Positions 15,100-22,544 of a stretch of 23,791 bases of DNA are shown here, piece after piece; the first letter of the stretch is position 1, and every line of letters begins with the position of its first letter. Origin of the DNA: Actinocrinis sp035946395 (GTDB lineage: Bacteria; Actinomycetota; Actinomycetes; Streptomycetales; Catenulisporaceae). Position numbers and translations under genes: made by a program. The notes beneath the pieces are model-generated. The model saw nothing but the letters and a program-made list of their open reading frames with translations. It ran no database searches and was not told the origin of the DNA. Where the stretch lies: the NCBI RefSeq assembly GCF_035946395.1, contig NZ_DASYZI010000398.1, positions 1-23,791 on the forward strand, read 5' to 3'.

Positions 15100-15759
15100 T
15101 TACACCGGCGCGGGCGGCCTGATGGTCACCCGATAGTCCGCGAGTACGTCGTTGAGCCACTTGGCTCCGGCCGCGTCATCGAGATCGAATCCCGGCGACC
15201 GGCAGAGTTCGACCCCGGGATACGGGCAGCGATCGTGGAAGAGGATGAGGCTGCGCGCGCCGATTTCCCGCTTCGACCGCCAGATGATGCCCTGTGCCCA
15301 CGGTGCTTGTTCCCGCAGCCAGTGCGCCCAGCGGCGGGTGAACGCGTAGTCCCGGGCCTCGGTCTGCACGAGCCATTCGTCCTGGCCCACGGCACCGAGG
15401 TCTGCGGTGGTCTCCAGTGTTATCAGCGCCAGATCCGCGGTGGTGCGCAGGCAGGCCAGCCGGCGATGGTTGACCGTCGCGCGCAGCAGAGTGCGATATC
15501 CGCGGTCATCGGCGGGCAGGCTGCGCAGAAAGGACTCGGCTACGGCCGTGACTCGGTCGAAGGCCGCGTACATGTAGGCGTAAGGATCGTCCTTGGTGCC
15601 GTCGAAGCGGCCTCCGCCGAAATGCGTGTCGGCCAGGCGCGGATTGAAAGCGCAGGGATGGTAGTCGCGCGAGTGCACTCGCCACAGTTCTGTGCCCGCG
15701 CGCAGGTCGACGCGGCTGGGTGTGCCCCGGTAGTTTTCCGGAGGAGCGTAGTGGGGCAT
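15100..15759 (-). CDS. RES-domain toxin, probable NAD+ phosphorylase/ADP-ribosyltransferase-like (219 aa)
   Basis: The three residues that name the RES family are present: Arg27 in LWRVHS, Glu75 in AVAESFL and Ser162 in IIWRSKREIG. The GGRFD motif (49-53) is also typical. Characterised RES toxins degrade NAD+ (MbcT of Mycobacterium is an NAD+ phosphorylase) or transfer ADP-ribose, and so arrest growth. Length and motif order fit a complete protein. GGAGAGG lies eight bases before the ATG. It follows the probable antitoxin gene by three bases, the antitoxin-first order usual for these pairs. The exact reaction, phosphorolysis or hydrolysis, cannot be read from sequence. Confidence 0.88.
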   Translation of the reverse strand: MPHYAPPENYRGTPSRVDLRAGTELWRVHSRDYHPCAFNPRLADTHFGGGRFDGTKDDPYAYMYAAFDRVTAVAESFLRSLPADDRGYRTLLRATVNHRRLACLRTTADLALITLETTADLGAVGQDEWLVQTEARDYAFTRRWAHWLREQAPWAQGIIWRSKREIGARSLILFHDRCPYPGVELCRSPGFDLDDAAGAKWLNDVLADYRVTIRPPAPV

Positions 15760-15762
15760 CGG

Positions 15763-16449
15763 TCACGCCTCTCCGAGTTCTGCTTCGGCGGCGTCCACCA
15801 ACACGCCGTCCTCGACGGCGCCGAGCAGTGCGGCCGGAGCCGCGCCGAGCCAGGCGTTCTCGCCGAGCCACCAGTCGGCCACGCCCCACGGATCGCCGTG
15901 CGCGTCGAGTATCGCGTTGACGGTCAGCACGACGGGACGGGGATGCAGCGCCGCGTCGAACTGGAAGCGGGGCAGCCGGCCGTCCGGACCGAGGCTGATG
16001 AGCCTGTCGCCGGACGCTTCGATCTCTTCCGAGCGCAACTGCTTCACCAGCACGCAGGCGGTCTGAGCGAGCCTGCGTTCCGCTTCCGCCGCGACGGCCT
16101 CCGCGGCGGAACGTTCAGTGGCAGAGGATTGAGAATCATGTGGCGGTTCGCCGCTCAGGCGCGTGAAGAGGCGCTCGGCGATGGAACGCTGGTCGGCCGA
16201 CGTGTTGACGAAACGGGTGTCCTCGCTCTCCAGTGCGACCACGAACGGATGATCCGGAGGCAGCGCCGCCGACAGCAGGTCGGCGATCGCGTACGCGTTC
16301 TTACTCCGGCTCTTCGTGTCACCGCCGATCGCGGCATCGTGTAAATGGACTGTGAAGCGCTCAAGGCTCTCGAACACACCGGGATCGACTGTTCGCCTCA
16401 CGTCGTCCCAGGTCGCTTCCAAGGCCGCTAAGGCCTGGTTGATCCCCAC
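15763..16449 (-). CDS. Probable antitoxin of the RES pair, MbcA/ParS-like C-terminus (228 aa)
   Basis: The C-terminal part (DPWGVADWWLGENAWLGAAP, then LLGAVEDGVLVDAAEAEL) resembles the MbcA/ParS/Xre toxin-binding domain, in which a Trp/Asn-containing segment blocks the RES active site. The N-terminal 150 residues are longer than in standard antitoxins and carry no obvious Xre helix-turn-helix, so DNA binding is uncertain. I place the start at GTG 16449 because GGGGGG sits six bases upstream. An ATG at 16491 in the same frame gives 242 aa but has no ribosome-binding site and would need leaderless translation. Only three bases separate its stop from the toxin start. Its role as antitoxin is inferred from context and C-terminal resemblance. 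Confidence 0.75.
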   Translation of the reverse strand: MGINQALAALEATWDDVRRTVDPGVFESLERFTVHLHDAAIGGDTKSRSKNAYAIADLLSAALPPDHPFVVALESEDTRFVNTSADQRSIAERLFTRLSGEPPHDSQSSATERSAAEAVAAEAERRLAQTACVLVKQLRSEEIEASGDRLISLGPDGRLPRFQFDAALHPRPVVLTVNAILDAHGDPWGVADWWLGENAWLGAAPAALLGAVEDGVLVDAAEAELGEA

Positions 16450-16559
16450 ACCCTGCCCCCCTGCTGCGGACTCCGGCAGTGAGTTCCGCATTCTGAATGT
16501 TAGTTAGGTTTCTCGCACCTGTCCGGGGAATCGGCCAACCCGGCATCACCCATGATCAC

Positions 16560-16572
16560 GTGCGGCCCGCAC
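16560..16572. promoter_or_regulatory. Palindrome in the divergent intergenic region, possible operator
   Basis: GTGCGG, centre C, CCGCAC form a 13-bp perfect palindrome between the antitoxin gene and the divergent TetR-like gene. Its size and place suit an operator for either product. No second copy was seen. Confidence 0.4.
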
Positions 16573-16578
16573 TGAACG

Positions 16579-16598
16579 AGTGTCAGATACACTAATAT
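16579..16598 (+). promoter_or_regulatory. Possible operator overlapping a -10-like element for the TetR-like gene
   Basis: AGTGT-CAGAT-ACACT (16579-16593) is an inverted repeat that runs directly into TAATAT (16593-16598), the best -10 match in this region. That spacing would put the transcript start about 35-40 bases before the ATG at 16644. An inverted repeat on a promoter is the usual site of TetR-type autorepression. No clear -35 box is visible. Confidence 0.4.
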
Positions 16599-16643
16599 CG
16601 CTTCGAAGAAGTTTTCTCAACTCTTATCGTGAGGCATCGGGGG

Positions 16644-18857
16644 ATGGAAGAGACGACAGCCCAGGAGCGGCGTTTCGCCGCCATCGCGACTGCCGCGGCG
16701 CAGGCGCTGCGGTCCGCCGAGTACCGCAAGATTCGTACTCAGGACGTGGCGGCGATGGTGCGTTTGGGCGGTGCCGCCGACCGACGCTCCTCGGAAGGCG
16801 CTCGCAGCGCCGTGTGGCTGTACAACGAAGTGCGCAGCCGGCGAGTCCTCGTCGCGTTCGGCGCGCGGGACGCCTGGGACGCGTATCTGGCTCGGCTGCC
16901 CGAACGCGAGACGCTCACGGACGTCGCCTCGATGACCGACGCGCTCGACACGGTCACCTTCGCGCTTGAGCACATTGTCCGGTTCCACCGGGCCGAACGC
17001 TTTCTCCTGACGCAGGTGCTGGCCGGAATCGGCGACATCGCGACCTCGGAGAAGGCGGGCCGGCGGCGCGAGGAACCGGCACAGTGGCCTGATTCGTCAT
17101 GGGGCCGTCTCGCGCGGGCGGCGTTCGACGGCCGCTGCGCCGTGTACGCGGACTTCCTCGCCCCGGTGCTGCTGGGGGCCGCGCGCAGCGTGGCGCCGCT
17201 CGGCGCCGAAGCGGCCGCGGCGCAGGCCACCGCGCTGTCCGATCTGGTCTTCCGCGGGCTGAGCGGTACACCGGACGGGCCGACCGAGCGAGTCGCCGCC
17301 GGATTCGCCGCCTACTGGTTCGAGCGCGAACTGGTCGCCGCCGCCGGGCTCTGGATCCGCGAACTGAGCGCGGCCGAACGAGCGGTGCGCTCGGCGGGCA
17401 GGCGCGGGGGGCGGGACGCGCACGCGGTGCCGACCGCGCGTGGCGAGCTCATCAGGGTTTTGCTGGCCGCGGACACACTGCACGCGCGCGCGATCGGCGA
17501 GGGCGCCATGCGCGTCGCCGAGTTACAGGGCATGCTCGAACCGTCCATGGCAGAACCGGAACAATCTGCGGTTCGGCTCGATCTGTCCGATGCCGCCAGC
17601 CGACACGGCCTTGCCCTGCTGCGTTACGGCGAGGCGCGGCAAGCGCGCTCAGCCTTCGAACTGTCACATTCGGTCAGTGCGTTGATCGCGCTGGCCGATG
17701 CCGAGGCCGGCGCCTCGCTTCAGGCTCGCGCCGAACACAACCTGGCCGAGGCCGCGATGGAGAACGGTGACCGCACCGGCGCCGTGGCGTTCTGCGAACA
17801 GGCATTCGCCTTCCGTTGCGCGAGGTGGGAGGCGGCGCAGTCGGTGCAGGGCGATGCACGCGAGCGGGCCGCAGTATGGCGCCGCTACCTGCTCACCGCC
17901 GAACTCGGGGCCAAGCTCGCGGCGTGGTCGGGCCGCCCGGTCGACGCCGTGGTCCGCGTCCAGGCGTTGCTGCGCGAGTGCGAGGACGAGCGTGACGACG
18001 CGGCGGCGGTCCGGCTCGGCAGCATCCTGGGGGAGGCGCTGATCGAGGCCGGACATCCGCTCGAAGCGCGTCACCGCCTCGAAGCCGTGCTTTCCACGCA
18101 CAACGAGGACACGCACCGGGTCTCCATCAACCTGCACGGCCTCCTCGACCGGCTCCGGCTGGCCCGCGCCGTCCTCGCGGTCGGCGACCACGAAGCCGCG
18201 GTCGCGTTGATCCCGGATGACGAGATGCTGGCGTGGTGCGCGGACCGAGTCGCGTTCGGCGCGGTGGCCCGGGCTCGCGGACTGCTCGCGTGGGCACACA
18301 GCCTGGCTGGCCGGCACGGGAAGGCCGTCGAAGTGCTCGCGGCGGCGCGGCAGGAACTCGATCAGCGTTCGAACGGGGAGCCACCCGGCACGATCGCGAC
18401 CGAGCTTGAGCAGACCCGCGGCGTCGTCCTGCTGCGATCCGGCGATCCGGCGTCAGCGCATGCCGTCTTCGCCGCCTTACTGGCGGCCGGCGCGCAGCTG
18501 CCGGGCCCGGCGCGTGCCGCCGCGCGTATGTGGCAGGCCCATGCGATAGACGCGTTGGGCGAATCGAGCCCGGCGTCCTCGCTGTACGCGGACTTGGTCA
18601 AGGAGGCGGACGGTGCACTCGAACCGACTCACCCGCTGCTCCTTGAGGCAGGTCTCGACCAGGCTGAGCGCCTGTTGCGCGACGGGGATTTCACAGCGGC
18701 AACGCGCCACGTCGCGGCGGTCCTGAACGAACGCGTGCTCGACCACGGCCGGCCGGCCATCGAGCGTGGCCATCCGCTACGCGCGCGGGCGCGCCGCATC
18801 GCCGATGCGCTCGGCCTTCGCAGCGCTCCTGACGAAGTCGACTGGGACGAGGACTGA
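16644..18857 (+). CDS. TetR-like DNA-binding domain fused to long helical-repeat region (737 aa)
   Basis: Residues about 8-80 resemble the TetR N-terminal helix-turn-helix: AAAQALRSAEYRKIRTQDVA, then AVWLYNEVRSRRVLVAFGA, in the place of the usual LYxHFxxKExL segment. The linker inside the helix-turn-helix is longer than normal. About 280-737 is a run of TPR-like helical hairpins. Ordinary TetR proteins are about 200 aa, so this is a large fusion. I chose ATG 16644, nine bases after GAGG. GTG 16629 in frame has no ribosome-binding site. It diverges from the RES pair and is followed by a long inverted repeat. By inference it is a regulator whose repeat domain senses a protein or peptide ligand. 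Confidence 0.8.
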   Translation: MEETTAQERRFAAIATAAAQALRSAEYRKIRTQDVAAMVRLGGAADRRSSEGARSAVWLYNEVRSRRVLVAFGARDAWDAYLARLPERETLTDVASMTDALDTVTFALEHIVRFHRAERFLLTQVLAGIGDIATSEKAGRRREEPAQWPDSSWGRLARAAFDGRCAVYADFLAPVLLGAARSVAPLGAEAAAAQATALSDLVFRGLSGTPDGPTERVAAGFAAYWFERELVAAAGLWIRELSAAERAVRSAGRRGGRDAHAVPTARGELIRVLLAADTLHARAIGEGAMRVAELQGMLEPSMAEPEQSAVRLDLSDAASRHGLALLRYGEARQARSAFELSHSVSALIALADAEAGASLQARAEHNLAEAAMENGDRTGAVAFCEQAFAFRCARWEAAQSVQGDARERAAVWRRYLLTAELGAKLAAWSGRPVDAVVRVQALLRECEDERDDAAAVRLGSILGEALIEAGHPLEARHRLEAVLSTHNEDTHRVSINLHGLLDRLRLARAVLAVGDHEAAVALIPDDEMLAWCADRVAFGAVARARGLLAWAHSLAGRHGKAVEVLAAARQELDQRSNGEPPGTIATELEQTRGVVLLRSGDPASAHAVFAALLAAGAQLPGPARAAARMWQAHAIDALGESSPASSLYADLVKEADGALEPTHPLLLEAGLDQAERLLRDGDFTAATRHVAAVLNERVLDHGRPAIERGHPLRARARRIADALGLRSAPDEVDWDED

Positions 18858-19166
18858 GCCACGTGGGCCTGGCGGCGGGCCTGGCAAGGCGCCGAAACGT
18901 TCGCAGACTGGGTTGTCTGCGAACGTTTCGGCAACGCCGCCAGGCCCATTCGCTGTGCCGTACCCGACATTCCAAACATAGAACGCATATTCTTCGTGAC
19001 GTTTGCCCCAAAACCAAGCAAGACGCCCTCTTGGAGCCTGCGGGGCCGGGATCGACCACCCTGTAACCGGCATTCGACCGGGTGAGAGCCGTGGTGCGCC
19101 CGGCGCGGCTGCTTGGCTGGAAGCAGCGGGAGCAGATCGCTCCGCCGCAGTCCCGGGAGGCAGCCC
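18858..19166 (+). other. Gene-free stretch: long inverted repeat plus leader of the dioxygenase gene
   Basis: These 309 bases hold the inverted repeat at 18864-18948, then an AT-richer patch (about 18964-19020) that may carry the promoter of the dioxygenase operon, then a leader with a 7-bp hairpin (GCTGCTT at 19108-19114, AAGCAGC at 19121-19127) upstream of the GGGAGG ribosome-binding site. No protein-coding frame is convincing. Confidence 0.55.
18864..18948. terminator. Long two-part perfect inverted repeat, probable strong terminator
   Basis: Inner arms of 18 bp (18891-18908 and 18915-18932; left arm GCCGAAACGTTCGCAGAC) pair perfectly around a 6-base loop. Outer arms of 14 bp (18864-18877 and 18935-18948; left arm TGGGCCTGGCGGCG) also pair perfectly. 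The left side carries a 13-base bulge against two bases on the right. It begins seven bases after the stop of the TetR-like gene. There is no U-tract, which is common for actinobacterial terminators. Confidence 0.75.
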
Positions 19167-19937
19167 ATGTCCTCACTCCGACACCCAGGTCCGCACGCCG
19201 GCTCCGGCTGCCGTCCCGAACGGCTGCCGACGCTGCTGGACGAGTCCCGGCAGGAGCTGGCAGAGCGCGGTTGGACGTTGATCCGCGGCGTGCCGTTCCT
19301 GCGGCACGGGGTTCCCGGCGAGCGCATGGTGCTCGACTTCGCGTCCTGCTTCGGGGTCCCGTCCGCGCGCGATGGCGGCCGGGCGCTCTGGCCGGTGGCG
19401 CCGGTCCCCGAGCCTCCGGCGGCGACCCTCTCGGCGAGAACGGGTCCCACGGGTTTCCACACCGACGCGCAGTACCACGCGGAGCCCGAGGATTACGTCT
19501 GTCTCTTCGGCGTGCGCCCCGCCGCGGATGGCGGCGAGACCAGACTATTGAGATATGACGCGGCCGTGGCCGCGTTGCAGGAGCGCGGCGATGGCCCGGA
19601 ACTGCTCGCCGCGCTGTGCCTTCCGATCTGGCGTTGGCAGCTGCCGGCCGCGTTCGCCGCGACTACCGCTACCGCGCTGTCGGCCCCGACCGCGGCCTTG
19701 GCCGGTGGCGGGCGTATTCGCTGGCGCAGCGACAACCTCGAACCGCCTGCGCAGCTGCCGCCCGACATGGCGACGCGCATCGACGCGGCCTTCGAGCACG
19801 CGGCGGGCAGTGTCAGTCTCGCTCTCGAACCCGCAGATGTGCTCGTCATCGACAACCACCGGGTCATGCACGCGCGGACGGCTTTCTCCGACCCGCGCCG
19901 CCTGTTGCTGCGCGTCCGCCTGTGGGAGTCGGCGTGA
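19167..19937 (+). CDS. TauD/clavaminate-synthase-like Fe(II)/2-oxoglutarate dioxygenase (256 aa)
   Basis: The iron site is visible: His98 and Asp100 in GFHTDAQYH, and distal His235 in DNHRVMHAR. The 2-oxoglutarate-binding arginine lies in DPRRLLLRVRLW (R245 or R249). The spacing and the VLVIDN-H-RVMHAR segment are characteristic of the TauD/TfdA family, which hydroxylates or desaturates small molecules, often amino acids or natural-product intermediates. Length is slightly below the family norm of about 280. The ATG lies six bases after GGGAGG (19155-19160); an in-frame ATG at 19113 lacks a site. The gene overlaps the next by GTGA, so the two products probably work in one pathway. Substrate is unknown. 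Confidence 0.87.
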   Translation: MSSLRHPGPHAGSGCRPERLPTLLDESRQELAERGWTLIRGVPFLRHGVPGERMVLDFASCFGVPSARDGGRALWPVAPVPEPPAATLSARTGPTGFHTDAQYHAEPEDYVCLFGVRPAADGGETRLLRYDAAVAALQERGDGPELLAALCLPIWRWQLPAAFAATTATALSAPTAALAGGGRIRWRSDNLEPPAQLPPDMATRIDAAFEHAAGSVSLALEPADVLVIDNHRVMHARTAFSDPRRLLLRVRLWESA

Positions 19938-21133
19938 CCGTCTTGCTGCGTAACGATGCCGTCGCCGACTCGGACATGCGGTACGCCTGGAGCCGGGAGG
20001 CCGCCGAGGCCGCGTGCCGGGTCCCGGCCTCGGGGCGCGAGGCCGCGGACTGGGCGGTGCGCGGTTGGGCGGAAGTCGCGCTCGGTTGCGCCGCGCTCGG
20101 CGGCGGTGATGCCTTCCAAGGCCTCGATGAAGTGATCCAGGCCTCGCAGGTCGCCTGCTCCGGCCCCTTCGCGCCTCGTTTGCGTGCCCTGCGATCCCTG
20201 GGCGGGGAACTGCCCGGCTGCTATCACGGTGCGCCGTCGGCCGCCGCCGGGACCGCGCCGCTGCCGGAAGCGGTCGCCCGTGCCTGCGTCGTTCTCGCGG
20301 AGTATTGCGACGGCCTTGACAGCGCGCTGTCGCGGCTGCCCGGGGGCGGGGGATCGGCCGCCGAGCCGCCTGCCTGGGCGACGACGGCCGATCACCTGCG
20401 CTGGGGTGAACGATTCCGCGCCAGCGCGGGCACACGCCGCTGGTACTCCGTGCTGTCTGCCGCCGTTCCGGCCGAGTTGGTGCGCCGTGCGTGGATGCGC
20501 TTGCCAGTTGCCGATGCGCAGAACATCGTGTTGATTCGTCCGGTTGGCGGAGTCGAGGCCACGGTGCGTCAACGAGTTCGCCAAGGGCTGCACAACGGTG
20601 CCCATCTGGACCATCTCGCCGCGCTGGCGAGCCAGGACGCTGCGACGCTCTGGTCCCCGTCGGCGATCGAGTTCGGCTCCGGCCTGCTCGTGGCCGAGGC
20701 GTACGCCATGTCGAGCGAGATCCTGGCGGCCGCGGAGTGCACGATCGCCGGCCGCGGTGCCGAGGCCCGGGAACTTTACCGAGGTCTGGTTTCCCGGATG
20801 GGCCGCATCCCCGGCTTCGGAGTATGGCGGTCGCGGTACCCGGCAGGCCCGGCCGCGCTCCGCTGCGCCGAAGCGGAGCGTTCGGCGCAGTTCGCCACCC
20901 TGCCGACGCTCGCCGCGCAGTACGTGACCGGCCCGCTGCGGCTCATCGGCCGGAACTGGGCCGATCCACTCATCCCGGCGCCGCTGGCGCAGCGGGCGCG
21001 AACACGGTGGAAGGCCGTCTGCGAGAGGTTCGAGCCGGCCGCGGCGTTGTCGGCGGCGGAGGGGACCGCCGAAGCGCCGCGGTCAGAAGTACGGCCTGAA
21101 ACTGGTGTCCCACGCCAGAAGTCCGGTGCATGA
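19934..21133 (+). CDS. Unrecognised 399-aa protein with HxxxHxxH cluster, partner of the dioxygenase
   Basis: GTG at 19934 overlaps the dioxygenase stop (GTGA). The open frame extends further upstream, but that part is an Arg-rich shadow of the dioxygenase. I do not recognise the family. The most conserved-looking region is RPVGGVEATVRQRVRQ followed by GLHNGAHLDHL, giving His220, His224 and His227, and then Glu246 and Glu255 in EFGSGLLVAEAYAMSSE. Histidines spaced by three followed about 30 residues later by a glutamate recall metal sites of helical zinc peptidases such as the DUF885 or M3-type folds, but the HExxH motif itself is absent. The last 40 residues look disordered. No membrane segment is seen. 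Metal-dependent activity is a hypothesis. Confidence 0.75.
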   Translation: MTVLLRNDAVADSDMRYAWSREAAEAACRVPASGREAADWAVRGWAEVALGCAALGGGDAFQGLDEVIQASQVACSGPFAPRLRALRSLGGELPGCYHGAPSAAAGTAPLPEAVARACVVLAEYCDGLDSALSRLPGGGGSAAEPPAWATTADHLRWGERFRASAGTRRWYSVLSAAVPAELVRRAWMRLPVADAQNIVLIRPVGGVEATVRQRVRQGLHNGAHLDHLAALASQDAATLWSPSAIEFGSGLLVAEAYAMSSEILAAAECTIAGRGAEARELYRGLVSRMGRIPGFGVWRSRYPAGPAALRCAEAERSAQFATLPTLAAQYVTGPLRLIGRNWADPLIPAPLAQRARTRWKAVCERFEPAAALSAAEGTAEAPRSEVRPETGVPRQKSGA

Positions 21134-21286
21134 GAAATCGGTCATCCGCACCCGGCCGGCAAGGCGCAGCAGTGCCCTCAAACGATCGAGTTTGAGGGCA
21201 CTGCCGCATGAGGGCACTGCTGTGAGGGCGCTGCGACAACGCAGCCAGGCGGACTGCGTTTGATCAACCGCGTGGGACCGATTTCT
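21133..21286. repeat. 154-bp intergenic segment bounded by 11-bp inverted repeats
   Basis: AGAAATCGGTC (21133-21143) and GACCGATTTCT (21276-21286) are perfect inverted copies. They enclose a terminator hairpin and three copies of GAGGGC(A/G)CTGC. The layout resembles a miniature inverted-repeat element, but no target-site duplication is seen at the edges. Confidence 0.4.
21169..21204. terminator. Bidirectional terminator hairpin between convergent genes
   Basis: GCAGTGCCCTCAAAC (21169-21183), loop GATCGA, GTTTGAGGGCACTGC (21190-21204) form a perfect 15-bp stem. It lies 36 bases after the stop of the upstream plus-strand gene and faces the convergent macro-domain gene, so it can serve both directions. 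Confidence 0.75.
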
Positions 21287-21333
21287 GCGGCAGACTTCCG
21301 GCGCGGGATACCAGGCAGGGTGTGCCCTCCACC

Positions 21334-21380
21334 TGAGTCCTGTCGGCGGCGGCGAAGTACGCCATCGCCGACAGGACTCA
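21334..21380 (-). terminator. Terminator hairpin overlapping the macro-domain gene stop
   Basis: TGAGTCCTGTCGGCG (21334-21348) and CGCCGACAGGACTCA (21366-21380) form a perfect 15-bp stem, with a smaller GGCG/CGCC stem inside the loop. The right arm includes the stop codon of the macro-domain gene (21378-21380), so the hairpin forms directly at the end of that transcript. Confidence 0.65.
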
Positions 21381-22544
21381 GCCGATCAGCCGGGCCCCGC
21401 CCGCGGTGATGTATTGGATCAACCTGGTGGCGACCGTGCTGTCCCGCAACGCGACGTGTACCTGCCACGAGGAATCCCGGCGCAGTTCCTCCCGCAGCGC
21501 GAGCCACAGCATCCTGATGCTCCGGTCCGGCGGCAGCCCGCCGCGTCCTGCGCCGATCAGCGGGAAGCAGAGCGAGGTGAGCGGGGGATCGAACTGGTCG
21601 CGTTCGAGCACCGCCGTCGCGAACACCGCGTGCACTGCCCGGACGATCGACGCGTCGTCCACGACGTAACGGGTTCCCGCGTCAACTGGTACCGCGACCG
21701 CCGCATGGTAAATGCGCCGCACGCCGCGCTCCGCCAGTGCCCCGGGGCCGGTCGGAGCCACGGTCCCCGGCGGTGCTGCGGTCCCCGGGCCACCGTGCTC
21801 GGCCACCCAGGCGGCAAGCTCCCGCTGGACCACGTCGTCCACGATGCGGCCGGCGGGATCGGTGCGCGCGGCCGCTCGCCGCAGCCCTGCGCTCACCGTG
21901 CCGCCGAAGATGCGGGAGATCTCGAAGTACACGTTCGACGTGCCGACCAGGACGTCGATGTCGCGCGTCAATTCGATCGGCAGCACGTGGACGAACATCG
22001 TCTCCCGCGCCGCGCCCACGGTGACCTCGAACTCGAATTCGTCTCCCGCTGTCGCTTCGTTCTCCGTGGCCGCCGCCTCGGTCGGCTCAGCCGCGTTCAC
22101 CGGCTCAGGCCACTGGTCGCGATGCGTCTCGGTACTTGCCGCGGCGTCGGGTCCCGGCGTTCCGGCCTCGCCGAGCCCGAAGGCGAGAATCTGCTCGGCG
22201 ACCTGCTCCAGTACGATCCGCTCCTGCTGCCTGCGGAATCGCTCCACGCTCAGCCCGTACTCCTGTGCCGCCCGCCGCCTACGGTCCTGAGCCGGCCAAT
22301 CCCGCGTCCCCTGCGCCAGCCCGAAGGTGTACTGCGCTGCCGTGCCGAGCCGTCCCGACCCCAGGGCACCCACCGCCGCGCGCAGCGCCTGTTCCACCGC
22401 TACCGGAGTGCCGCACAGGACGGTCAGCCCGAGCCGCCGCAACTCGACCAGGCCGGACTGCCGCAGCGTCTGAAGGTCTGCCACCAACACGTCGAAACTT
22501 GGCGCCGCCCGCTCCGGCACCGTCTGGCCGTTCTCTCCCACCAT
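21378..22544 (-). CDS. Macro-domain protein with actinobacterial N-terminal helical domain (388 aa)
   Basis: Residues about 187-388 form a macro domain: IDVLVGTSNVYF (197-208), FGGTVSAGLRRAA (213-225) and CFPLIGAGRGGLP (326-338) correspond to the strand and loop motifs that cradle ADP-ribose. Macro domains bind or hydrolyse ADP-ribose and its derivatives. Residues about 17-125 (VADLQTLRQSGLVELRRLGL, then AAQYTFGLAQGT and RRRRAAQEYGLS) match a helical N-terminal domain that I recall from many Streptomyces conflict-type proteins with varied C-terminal effectors. A Glu/Ala/Thr-rich linker (about 126-172) joins them. The ATG start has only a weak GAGAACGG upstream. By inference it reads or removes ADP-ribose signals; hydrolase activity is not certain. 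Confidence 0.82.
   Translation of the reverse strand: MVGENGQTVPERAAPSFDVLVADLQTLRQSGLVELRRLGLTVLCGTPVAVEQALRAAVGALGSGRLGTAAQYTFGLAQGTRDWPAQDRRRRAAQEYGLSVERFRRQQERIVLEQVAEQILAFGLGEAGTPGPDAAASTETHRDQWPEPVNAAEPTEAAATENEATAGDEFEFEVTVGAARETMFVHVLPIELTRDIDVLVGTSNVYFEISRIFGGTVSAGLRRAAARTDPAGRIVDDVVQRELAAWVAEHGGPGTAAPPGTVAPTGPGALAERGVRRIYHAAVAVPVDAGTRYVVDDASIVRAVHAVFATAVLERDQFDPPLTSLCFPLIGAGRGGLPPDRSIRMLWLALREELRRDSSWQVHVALRDSTVATRLIQYITAGGARLIG

Noticed and set aside
19060..19130. Cobalamin or other riboswitch in the leader of the dioxygenase gene
   Set aside because: The GCCGTGGTGCGCC-like stretch recalls conserved boxes, but the full core of no known riboswitch class can be traced. Only a simple 7-bp hairpin is clear.
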